From assembly GCA_023393825.1 (NCBI GenBank), contig JAEXBW010000129.1:1-12532 (forward strand): DNA of 12,532 nt. The letters run 5' to 3'. How positions within the stretch are numbered: the first letter of the stretch is position 1; every line of letters starts with the position of its first letter. Both the position numbers and the translations under genes were made by a program. This document shows, one piece after another, positions 1-5,910 of the stretch. This DNA is from Elusimicrobiota bacterium (GTDB lineage: Bacteria > Elusimicrobiota > Elusimicrobia > Elusimicrobiales > Elusimicrobiaceae). The notes beneath the pieces are model-generated. The model did no database searches. It saw only the letters and a list, made by a program, of their open reading frames with translations, and was not told the origin of the DNA.

Positions 1-1124
1 GCGCGTTTAAAGCGGAGGTTCATACGGCGCGCCTGAAAATCGGTACAGTTTGAGCAGGAAGAAATTTCCCTAAATTTATTTTCGCTGGGGAACCAAACTT
101 CAAGGTCGTAAGTTTTGGAGGAGCTAAAACCCATATCGCCCGTGCTTAAAAGTACGCGGCGGTAGGCAAGACCCAATGTTTTTAAAACATCTTCCGCATC
201 GTTCGTCATTCTTTCAAGAATATCCATAGATTCTTCGGGCTTTGCAAGCCAGACAAGTTCCACTTTATTAAATTGGTGGTTTCTTATAAGTCCGCGGGTA
301 TCTTTACCGTATGCGCCAGCTTCTTTGCGGAAACACGGCGTATAAGCGGTTTGCGGTTTGGGCAAATCTGTATCGGCAAGAACTTCTCCCCTGTAAAGGT
401 TGGTTAAGGGGATTTCCGCGGTGGAAATTAAATACTGGTCTTCTTCGCCTTCAAGGTGGTACATATCTTCTTTAAATTTAGGCAACTGGCCCGTGCCTAC
501 AAGCACTTCCGCATTAACGATAGCAGGCGGCATATATTCGGTGTACCCTTTCTTAGCGTGTAAATCCAACATAAAGCTGATAAGGGCGCGTTCTAATCTT
601 GCGCCGTCGCCGCGCAGCAATGCAAATCTGCTGCCCGAAAGCTTTGCGGCCTTTTCAAAATTCAATATGCCAAGGCCTTCGCCGATGGCGTGGTGGTCTT
701 TTACGGGGAAGTCAAACTGGGGTATGGGTAAAGTATTTTCTTTGGCCACTATATTTGCGGTTTCGTCCGCGCCGACGGGGACGGAGGCATCTGGCAAATT
801 GGGAATCATCATCAAAATGCTATCAATCTGCTCTTTAAGCGTTTGCATTTTAACTTCGTCTGCGGTCATTGCGTCTTTAAGTTTATTGGCTTCTTCCATT
901 GCGGCAGCGGCGGCTTCAGCGCCCTGCTGTGCGCGGATAACGCCTATTTGTTTGGATAAATCATTGCGTTTGGAGCGAAAATTTTCAACTTCCAAAAGGG
1001 CTGCTTTATATTCCTGCCAGAGTGATAAAACTTTATCTGCTTCCACGGCTAATTTGGGATTTCTTGAAGATAATTTGGCCTTTACTTCTTCAGGATTAGA
1101 TGTTAAAAGTTTAATGTCTATCAT
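1..1124 (-). CDS. serS: Seryl-tRNA synthetase, C-terminus cut off by window edge
   Basis: Class II aminoacyl-tRNA synthetase that charges tRNA-Ser with serine in the cytoplasm; it also charges tRNA-Sec where that exists. The reading frame gives 374 complete residues from ATG 1124 down to the left edge, against about 425 in the family, so roughly the last 50 are missing. Residues 1-105 form the charged helical-arm domain that grips the tRNA long arm (an Ala-rich stretch lies at 66-77). The catalytic core follows, with the serine-binding STAEIPL at 234-240, motif 2 from CFRKEAGAYG (264-273) through NKVE (286-289), and the start of motif 3 with EISSCSNCTDFQARR at 353-367. The start is fixed by AAGGAG about 6 bases upstream and by the IDIKLL N-terminus usual for SerRS. 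The ATG overlaps the TGA of the preceding gene (ATGA), which suggests coupled translation. Identity is very secure. Confidence 0.97.
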   Translation of the reverse strand, partial: MIDIKLLTSNPEEVKAKLSSRNPKLAVEADKVLSLWQEYKAALLEVENFRSKRNDLSKQIGVIRAQQGAEAAAAAMEEANKLKDAMTADEVKMQTLKEQIDSILMMIPNLPDASVPVGADETANIVAKENTLPIPQFDFPVKDHHAIGEGLGILNFEKAAKLSGSRFALLRGDGARLERALISFMLDLHAKKGYTEYMPPAIVNAEVLVGTGQLPKFKEDMYHLEGEEDQYLISTAEIPLTNLYRGEVLADTDLPKPQTAYTPCFRKEAGAYGKDTRGLIRNHQFNKVELVWLAKPEESMDILERMTNDAEDVLKTLGLAYRRVLLSTGDMGFSSSKTYDLEVWFPSENKFREISSCSNCTDFQARRMNLRFKR

Positions 1125-1363
1125 AATTCTCCTTTATGCAAGTCTTTAACCGAATATGGTTTAGGGAAATACTTTTTTACGGGACTTGCTTTTTCTTTGC
1201 TTTCATCAAGCACAAAATCTTTTACCGTTGCCGCGTTTACGGGCGCGTATGTGGCTTGCCTTACGACAAAAACCGCAGTTACCACAAAAGCCGCCAATAA
1301 CAGCATCCAAAAAACAGGGCTGCCGCCTTCAAACTGTATAGGAAGGTTGTTTTGCTGTTTCAT
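1121..1363 (-). CDS. Small single-span membrane protein upstream of serS (unknown function)
   Basis: An 80-residue protein that I do not recognise. Residues 1-16 are polar with a few prolines. Residues 17-35 (PVFWMLLLAAFVVTAVFVV) are one clear hydrophobic span. Residues 36-80 are hydrophilic, rich in Lys and Pro, with no further motif, and the topology cannot be settled from charge alone. It is supported as a real gene by its position: its ATG follows the lipoprotein stop codon by a single base, an AAAGG sits 8 bases before the ATG, and its TGA overlaps the serS ATG by the ATGA arrangement. It therefore belongs to a three-gene transcript. It has no Cys pair and no signal-peptidase site after the span, so it is probably an anchored inner-membrane protein. 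A link to the lipoprotein is an inference from adjacency only. Confidence 0.75.
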   Translation of the reverse strand: MKQQNNLPIQFEGGSPVFWMLLLAAFVVTAVFVVRQATYAPVNAATVKDFVLDESKEKASPVKKYFPKPYSVKDLHKGEL

Positions 1364-1364
1364 C

Positions 1365-2036
1365 TTACAAACCTTTCGCGTTTCTTACGGCTTTATCAAA
1401 ACTTTTTATAAGGCCCTTCGCACTGGAAGAAAGCGCGTCTAATCCGCTTGCGCCTTCGCAGGTGTCGTCGCCCACCCAAATAATTTCCGCCGTGTTAACA
1501 TCAACAAGTTTGGCCACTACGCCGACCTGCGCGTATATTGTATATTCCGTCGGGTAAACATTACGCTCGCGCCTTTCCTGCTGGCCCGCGTAAGTGCTTT
1601 TTATAACGGTATTGCCCTGCGGGTCTTTGGTTACCTGACTGTTAAAAACAGGCTCGCTTGTATTGGTGTGGGAAACATTATAAGTTAAAGTTTTTCTCTC
1701 GGGAAGATAAGAAGTTACCTCTCCTATCAGCAGGGCGTCAACGCCTAAAACTTTGCCTATCTTTCTTGTAACTTCGGGGGATAGATACGAGGAGGTTGAT
1801 AAATTTTGCTCGGCAAGCACGCTTTCTATCTGCGCGCGCTCAACGACGGTATAGCCGTATTTGATAAGGTATTTGGCAAAAAGATTTTCCGCCCCTTTAA
1901 AGGTGTCGTCGGGGGAAGAAAATGCCAAGATACCGATTCTTTTCATCTCTTTAAAATTATATTGTTTGCTTATATATGTGCGCGGAACGCAAGCGCAAAC
2001 AAAAAAGACGAGAGATAAAAGTAAAAATTTCCTCAT
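1365..2036 (-). CDS. CsgG-like lipoprotein
   Basis: A 223-residue predicted lipoprotein. The N-terminus is MRKFLLLSLVFFVCAC: a hydrophobic signal sequence with lipobox V13-C14-A15 and Cys16 as the likely lipidated residue. The mature part looks like the CsgG family: a strand KRIGILAFSS (32-41), a helix, then VERAQIESVLAEQ (65-77), GVDALLIGEV (98-107) and the late strand AKLVDVNTAEIIW (175-187). E. coli CsgG (about 277 residues) is the outer-membrane pore for curli subunits and has two transmembrane hairpins. This protein stops soon after the last matching strand, so the second hairpin seems absent, and export-pore activity should not be assumed. No curli subunit genes are nearby. C193 is an extra cysteine near the C-terminus. 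It is first in the unit with the small membrane protein and serS. No Shine-Dalgarno is seen before the ATG; a TATAAT lies 6 bases upstream. Confidence 0.78.
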   Translation of the reverse strand: MRKFLLLSLVFFVCACVPRTYISKQYNFKEMKRIGILAFSSPDDTFKGAENLFAKYLIKYGYTVVERAQIESVLAEQNLSTSSYLSPEVTRKIGKVLGVDALLIGEVTSYLPERKTLTYNVSHTNTSEPVFNSQVTKDPQGNTVIKSTYAGQQERRERNVYPTEYTIYAQVGVVAKLVDVNTAEIIWVGDDTCEGASGLDALSSSAKGLIKSFDKAVRNAKGL

Positions 2037-2042
2037 AGCTCT

Positions 2043-2048
2043 ATTATA
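2043..2048 (-). promoter_or_regulatory. -10 box for the lipoprotein-serS unit
   Basis: Read on the minus strand this is a perfect TATAAT, ending 6 bases before the ATG at 2036. Transcription would start at or next to the A of the start codon, giving a leaderless or nearly leaderless mRNA. I see no good -35 at the usual distance (TATCTT at 17 bases is poor). The gap is very AT-rich, so a chance match is possible. Confidence 0.5.
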
Positions 2049-2078
2049 TAACTTTAATATTTATTAAGATATAAGTAT

Positions 2079-2693
2079 ATGACAATAAATTATCCCGCCT
2101 CTGTTTTAGAGAGAGCAAAAAAAATAAAGCTTTTATTGACTGATGTCGACGGCGTTCTTACCGACGGAAGTATGAACTTTTTTTCTACGCCCGAAGGCAA
2201 AGTGGTAGAAGTAAAAAAGTTTAACGCTTATGACGGTATTTCCTTTCATATGCTTAGAGATTGCGGTATACAATCTGGCATAATAACGGGCGGCAACGCT
2301 CCCGCAACCGAGTTTAGAGCAAAAGTACTTGGTATGGATTTTTTGTATTATAATTTTCTCTCCAAACTGCCGCCTTTGGAAGATGTAATTAAAAAAACGG
2401 GCCTTTCTTATGAAGAAATTGCCTTTATAGGCGACGACCTTATAGACATACCCGCACTGCGTAAAGTTGGCCTTGCCTGCGCCGTAAAAACAGCAAAACA
2501 GGAAGTGCTGGATATAGCGCATTATATAACCCAGACAGACGGCGGGAAGGGCGCCTTCCGCGAAGTTACGGAGCTTGTCCTTAAAGCGCAGGGTAAATGG
2601 GATTTGGTTTTGGAAGCGGCCGAAAAAGGCACAATAGGCACCAGCCCCAAACATAATCCCGTGCTTGAAGATTTTAAACAATGGAAAATATAG
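2079..2693 (+). CDS. kdsC: 3-deoxy-D-manno-octulosonate 8-phosphate phosphatase (HAD family)
   Basis: A 204-residue HAD-superfamily phosphatase of the KdsC type, removing phosphate from Kdo-8-phosphate to give Kdo for the lipid A-core linkage of LPS. Motif I is LLLTDVDGVLTDG (18-30), with D22 as nucleophile and D24 as acid/base. Next come FNAYDGISFHML (48-59), motif II threonine in SGIITGGN (66-73, T70), motif III lysine K96 and motif IV FIGDDLIDIP (117-126) with D119, D120 and D123 for the metal. The late TDGGKGAFREVTEL (153-166) matches the Gly-rich loop typical of KdsC. About 20-25 residues follow beyond the usual end (E. coli KdsC is 188). The capless short length fits KdsC rather than larger HADs. 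No clear Shine-Dalgarno precedes the ATG. The last 13 bases overlap ccdA. A related specificity, such as another nonulosonate phosphatase, is possible but less likely. Confidence 0.88.
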   Translation: MTINYPASVLERAKKIKLLLTDVDGVLTDGSMNFFSTPEGKVVEVKKFNAYDGISFHMLRDCGIQSGIITGGNAPATEFRAKVLGMDFLYYNFLSKLPPLEDVIKKTGLSYEEIAFIGDDLIDIPALRKVGLACAVKTAKQEVLDIAHYITQTDGGKGAFREVTELVLKAQGKWDLVLEAAEKGTIGTSPKHNPVLEDFKQWKI

Positions 2694-3373
2694 TTTTAGC
2701 GGCTTTCGGCGCAGGGGTGCTTTCGTTTTTCTCCCCGTGTGTTTTCCCCCTTGCGGCGGGGCTGCTTTCAATAATATCGGGTATAAGTTTAAAAGAAATT
2801 GCCCAAGGCAAAAAGGCGCAGCATAAGGCAGGCTTATATACGCTTTGCTTTTTTGCGGGTTTTGCATTATGCTTCAGTTTGCTTGGCGCGTCTTCGGGCT
2901 TTATAGGCAAATTTTTGGCAAGCAATATAAAAACATTTAACATTATCGCAGGCGTGTTGCTTATAATTTTAGGCGCGTCCCTGTTGGATTTAATAAAAAT
3001 GCCCGCAGCCCTGCACTCCACCAAAAAATTTAATATTTCTTCCCTGCAACCGGGATACTTTAGCGCGTTTCTTACGGGATTAGCTTTCGCTTTCGCGTGG
3101 ACGCCGTGCCTCGGCCCCGTGCTTACGGGCCTTGTCATTATGGCAGCCGCGCAGGAAACGGCAATAAAGGGCGCGTCTTTACTGTTTGTATATTCCTTGG
3201 GTTTAGGTTTGCCGTTTATATTAATATCTTTCTTTGGCGGCTTCTTTCTTGGCAAGATGAAGAATATGAACCGTTTTATAAAATATACGCAAAAAGCTAT
3301 GGGCATACTGATAATTTTGCTGGGCATATTGTTTCTTACTGATATAAAAATTCTTAGCGATTTGACTCATTAG
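2681..3373 (+). CDS. ccdA: CcdA/DsbD-type thiol-disulfide electron transporter
   Basis: A 230-residue inner-membrane protein of the CcdA (DsbD transmembrane domain) family. These proteins carry electrons from cytoplasmic thioredoxin to reductants outside the membrane, for cytochrome c maturation or disulfide repair. About six hydrophobic spans are visible (roughly 5-30, 50-72, 84-103, 125-155, 163-190, 202-220). The two catalytic cysteines lie in the diagnostic motifs FFSPCVFPL (C20) and WTPCLGP (C143). The protein is just the membrane core: no periplasmic thioredoxin-like domain is fused and none is encoded next to it, so its partner must lie elsewhere. The start lies 13 bases inside the kdsC 3' end in another frame, so the two are co-transcribed. 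No strong ribosome site is visible, which suggests reinitiation after kdsC. Family assignment is firm; the exact substrate is unknown. Confidence 0.88.
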   Translation: MENIVLAAFGAGVLSFFSPCVFPLAAGLLSIISGISLKEIAQGKKAQHKAGLYTLCFFAGFALCFSLLGASSGFIGKFLASNIKTFNIIAGVLLIILGASLLDLIKMPAALHSTKKFNISSLQPGYFSAFLTGLAFAFAWTPCLGPVLTGLVIMAAAQETAIKGASLLFVYSLGLGLPFILISFFGGFFLGKMKNMNRFIKYTQKAMGILIILLGILFLTDIKILSDLTH

Positions 3374-3415
3374 CTTTTTATTTTTTCCGCTTACGGAGCT
3401 TTATTAATTTTGTTG

Positions 3416-3421
3416 TATAAT
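3416..3421 (+). promoter_or_regulatory. -10 box for the outer-membrane barrel gene
   Basis: A perfect TATAAT, followed by ATTTTT; the 12-base string TATAATATTTTT recurs before the DUF1646 gene at 4170. A start near 3428 would give an untranslated leader of about 50 bases that includes the palindrome CCGTACGG (3445-3452) and the ribosome site AAAGGAG. No convincing -35 is seen. Confidence 0.55.
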
Positions 3422-3477
3422 ATTTTTGGATTGTTCCTATCAACCCGTACGGCACTAAAACATAAAGGAGATTTATA

Positions 3478-4095
3478 ATGAAAAAGATACTCGGCGGCAT
3501 TATTCTTACTCTTCTGTTTATGCCCGCATTCGCAGGGATAGACACAGGCATAGACGCGGGAATGACTCACGTGTCTTTACTTGGCGGCTTTGCCGCTCCC
3601 ATCAGCGATTATAAATGGGCGTCAAATGTGGAATACGGCGACAGCGGTCCCGTATACGGCGCGCAAATTATGCATTATCTTACGCCGCACTTCGGCCTTG
3701 GCGCGGAATTTAACGCAACCAATTATCAGGAGGCAGAAGGCAAAGTATTAGGAACTGATTACAAAAACAGCGCGGACAGATATGCCTTTATGCTTGCAGG
3801 TAAAATAGTTTTTGTTCCGCAGGCCAAAACAAGGTTTTATATACCCTTTGGCGCGGGCTTTAACCGCTTTAAAGGCAAGGTAAAAAGCGTTGCAGCGAGT
3901 TTTGATGACACTTTCACCTGCACGGAACCCGCCTTTTACGCGGGGCTGGGAATAGAAACAGATTTAAACGATATATTTATCTTTGGCATAGAGGGCCGCT
4001 ATAATGGTTTTGGCTTGGATAAAGATAAATTTAATACGGATAATTCTTATCTTGATGATGCCGCGCTACTTCTTAAATTCGGCATTAAGTTTTAA
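3478..4095 (+). CDS. Outer-membrane beta-barrel protein
   Basis: A 205-residue secreted protein. Residues 1-19 are a standard signal peptide (MKK, hydrophobic core, then A17-F18-A19 as the signal peptidase I site). The mature chain of about 186 residues has alternating amphipathic strands rich in Gly, Tyr and Phe, for example HVSLLGGFAAPIS (31-43), FGLGAEFNAT, YIPFGAGFNRF, AFYAGLGIET and IFGIEGRYNGFG, and ends in LLLKFGIKF. The terminal Phe is the recognition signal for barrel assembly. The size fits an eight-stranded barrel of the OmpX/OmpA-N type, but I cannot name a specific family. The start is fixed by AAAGGAG 7 bases upstream. The gene stands alone between its own TATAAT promoter and a strong terminator. 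Role unknown: adhesion, membrane stability or small-molecule passage are all open. Confidence 0.82.
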   Translation: MKKILGGIILTLLFMPAFAGIDTGIDAGMTHVSLLGGFAAPISDYKWASNVEYGDSGPVYGAQIMHYLTPHFGLGAEFNATNYQEAEGKVLGTDYKNSADRYAFMLAGKIVFVPQAKTRFYIPFGAGFNRFKGKVKSVAASFDDTFTCTEPAFYAGLGIETDLNDIFIFGIEGRYNGFGLDKDKFNTDNSYLDDAALLLKFGIKF

Positions 4096-4115
4096 CCGCC
4101 TACGGTAAATACAAC

Positions 4116-4145
4116 TTTAAAGCCCGCTTTATGCGGGCTTTTTTT
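4116..4145 (+). terminator. Rho-independent terminator after the barrel gene
   Basis: Perfect 8-bp stem AAGCCCGC (4120-4127) with GCGGGCTT (4133-4140), loop TTTAT, then a run of T through 4145. It sits 24 bases after the barrel stop codon and isolates that gene from the next. Confidence 0.92.
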
Positions 4146-4166
4146 ATGCATCATAAAGGGTTAAAT

Positions 4167-4175
4167 TGCTATAAT
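4167..4175 (+). promoter_or_regulatory. Extended -10 promoter for the DUF1646 gene
   Basis: TGCTATAAT is a consensus extended -10 (TG, one base, TATAAT). It lies just after the terminator of the preceding gene. A start near 4182 gives a leader of about 27 bases holding AAGGAGG at 4195-4201. No good -35 is visible, as is common with extended -10 promoters. Confidence 0.65.
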
Positions 4176-4208
4176 ATTTTTATATACAAAAGCAAAGGAG
4201 GCACGACG

Positions 4209-5249
4209 ATGTCTTTAACCGTAATGATACTGCTGACAGTTATAATTCTGGCGGCGCTTTTTTTACCCTTCACAATCCACGCCGTGGAAAAAGAACTGGA
4301 AGCTTTTCTTTTAGTTCTCGGTGTCGCCGCCGTGTCTATAATAGGGGCTTGGTCTTGGCCTTTGGTAGGACACGCTATAAAAGAACCTATAGCAATCTCC
4401 CTTGCCGTGCTGGTAACTGGGCTTTTATTCCGCCGTTATAAAAAGCAAGTGGTTGCTCTTATAGAATTTATAGAAGCAAAATTAGGCTTAAAACCCGCAA
4501 TAATAGTAATAATATTTTGCCTTTCTCTGCTTTCCAGCGTTATAACGGCAATAATTGCCGCGCTTGTGCTGTGCGAAGTAACCTCCACCCTGCGCCTTAG
4601 CAGACGCGATACCATACACGTTATTGTAATGGGTTGTTTTGCCATAGGTATGGGCGCGGTATTAACGCCTATCGGCGAGCCGCTTTCCACCATCGTTACA
4701 AGCAAGTTGGCCGGGCCGCCGCATCACGCGCATTTCTTTTATCTGTTTTTGCTCTTATGGAAGTTCGTTATCCCAGGTGTTCTTGTATTCTCTGTTTTAG
4801 CGGCAAGAACAAAAGACCCGCAAAACAAAACGCAAATGCAGTTTGAACACGAAAAAACAAAAGATATTCTTATCCGCGCGGGTAAAGTATTTTTGTTTGT
4901 AATGGCTTTGGTTTTGTTTGGCACTGGCCTTACACCGCTTGCGGAAGCAACAATAATGAAGCTGCCCAACAGCGCTTTATACTGGGCTAACTCTATCTCC
5001 GCCATATTAGATAATGCCACCTTAGCCGCGGCGGAAATTGTGCCTACAATGACTAATGCGCAAATAGAATTTATGTTAATAGCTTTGATGGTTTCGGGCG
5101 GGCTTTTGATACCGGGGAATATTCCCAATATCATCTGCGCGTCTAAGTTCAAAATTAAAAGTAAGGAGTGGGCAAAAGACGCCCTGCCCGTAGGGATTGC
5201 GGCTATGCTTGTTTATTTTGTGATTGTATCTATGTTCCCCGCGCCTTAA
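4209..5249 (+). CDS. DUF1646 family putative ion transporter
   Basis: A 346-residue polytopic membrane protein with about ten hydrophobic segments. It matches my recollection of DUF1646, a family within the ion-transporter superfamily related to NhaD/ArsB/CitM carriers; some members have been annotated as cation transporters. Conserved-looking motifs are ITAIIAALVLCEVTS (112-126), the signature TPIGEPLST (153-161), NSISAILDNATLAAAEI (261-277) and PGNIPNI (302-308). The GEP and DNAT segments fall in the two pseudo-repeats and are probable re-entrant substrate-site elements. A cytoplasmic, charged loop sits at about 200-222. Start choice: ATG 4209 has a perfect AAGGAGG 7 bases upstream. An in-frame ATG at 4131 would put the start inside the terminator stem and upstream of the promoter, adding 26 polar residues, so it is rejected. 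Substrate is not determinable here; Na+/H+ exchange is a guess. Confidence 0.8.
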   Translation: MSLTVMILLTVIILAALFLPFTIHAVEKELEAFLLVLGVAAVSIIGAWSWPLVGHAIKEPIAISLAVLVTGLLFRRYKKQVVALIEFIEAKLGLKPAIIVIIFCLSLLSSVITAIIAALVLCEVTSTLRLSRRDTIHVIVMGCFAIGMGAVLTPIGEPLSTIVTSKLAGPPHHAHFFYLFLLLWKFVIPGVLVFSVLAARTKDPQNKTQMQFEHEKTKDILIRAGKVFLFVMALVLFGTGLTPLAEATIMKLPNSALYWANSISAILDNATLAAAEIVPTMTNAQIEFMLIALMVSGGLLIPGNIPNIICASKFKIKSKEWAKDALPVGIAAMLVYFVIVSMFPAP

Positions 5250-5251
5250 AT

Positions 5252-5260
5252 TGTTATACT
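5252..5260 (+). promoter_or_regulatory. Extended -10 promoter just before the MgtC-family gene
   Basis: TGTTATACT fits an extended -10 and ends 6 bases before the ATG at 5267, in a 17-base gap after the DUF1646 stop. The predicted start falls on or beside the A of the ATG, and no Shine-Dalgarno exists in the gap. Read-through from the DUF1646 gene remains possible, since no terminator separates the two. Confidence 0.5.
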
Positions 5261-5266
5261 TAAACT

Positions 5267-5908
5267 ATGATACCTGTAAACGATATTATTTTCAGACTTG
5301 CGGCCTCTTTAATTTTCGGAGGCATAATCGGCCTAGAACGCCAATACCACGATAAACCCGCAGGCTTTGCCACAAATACGCTTATCTGCATGGGTTCTAC
5401 CGTGTTCGCCCTGCTTTCCATACATTCGGCCTTAACCTTCGGCGGAGATCCTGCCCGTATAGCGGCGCAGATTGTCGCCGGTGTGGGCTTTTTGGGCGCA
5501 GGCTCCATACTGCGCGAGGGCAATAAAATATCGGGCCTTACGACAGCCGCGGGCATTTGGCTTGTTGCCGCCGTCGGTATGGCTGTGGGATATGGGGAAT
5601 TTGCCATAGCAGGCACCGCCACCGTGCTGGTGTTAATACTGCAGCTTTTCGTACGCAAACTTACGCACGCCTTTGACTATGTAAAAACCTATGACGCGCT
5701 TACAATAAAGTGCGACCCCGACTGGAGCATTGTAGAAAAAATAAATACCACCACTAAAAAGAGAGGCGCGGAAATTTTAAAGCAGGAAGTTTATAAAGAA
5801 GAAGGCCTGTTTGTTGTAAGAATGGTGGTAAATATGTCCCCTAAAAATTTTAAAGAAACTTTTAAAGAATTGTTGGCTTTAAAAGAAATTAAATCCTTGG
5901 ATAAATAA
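5267..5908 (+). CDS. MgtC/SapB family membrane protein
   Basis: A 213-residue protein of the MgtC/SapB family. Residues 1-130 are the conserved hydrophobic domain with four to five spans. Family hallmarks are IGLERQ (21-26), AGFATNTLICMGS (32-44), the diagnostic AAQIVAGVGFLGAGSI (66-81, preceded by D61) and GLTTAAGIW (90-98). Residues about 140-213 are a soluble cytoplasmic tail with an alternating strand-helix pattern like the ACT-type fold of MgtC C-termini. In Salmonella and Mycobacterium, MgtC supports growth in low Mg2+ and in macrophages and restrains the F-type ATP synthase; many other members are of unknown role, so the Mg2+ link is inference. It follows an ion transporter gene by 17 bases and precedes the aminotransferase gene by 2 bases. 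The start has a -10 box but no Shine-Dalgarno. Confidence 0.87.
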   Translation: MIPVNDIIFRLAASLIFGGIIGLERQYHDKPAGFATNTLICMGSTVFALLSIHSALTFGGDPARIAAQIVAGVGFLGAGSILREGNKISGLTTAAGIWLVAAVGMAVGYGEFAIAGTATVLVLILQLFVRKLTHAFDYVKTYDALTIKCDPDWSIVEKINTTTKKRGAEILKQEVYKEEGLFVVRMVVNMSPKNFKETFKELLALKEIKSLDK

Positions 5909-5910
5909 TT

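Noticed and set aside
400..1149. Long plus-strand open frame of 249 codons opposite serS
   Set aside because: It is the antisense shadow of serS, which shows clear class II synthetase motifs. The plus-strand translation is Ser/Ala-rich without a recognisable domain and has no ribosome site.
2133..3327. Long minus-strand open frames opposite kdsC and ccdA
   Set aside because: Both are shadows of genes with intact catalytic motifs; the translations are basic and low in recognisable structure.
3372..3400. Possible terminator after ccdA
   Set aside because: TCCG/CGGA around CTTA is only a 4-bp stem and the T run precedes it rather than follows it. No convincing terminator is seen there.
3445..3452. 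Palindrome CCGTACGG in the leader of the barrel gene, as an operator
   Set aside because: Eight bases with a single occurrence noticed is too little to call a regulator site.
4131..4208. In-frame upstream extension of the DUF1646 gene (ATG at 4131, 26 more residues)
   Set aside because: That ATG lies inside the terminator hairpin and upstream of the TGCTATAAT promoter, and has no ribosome site. ATG 4209 has a perfect AAGGAGG 7 bases upstream.
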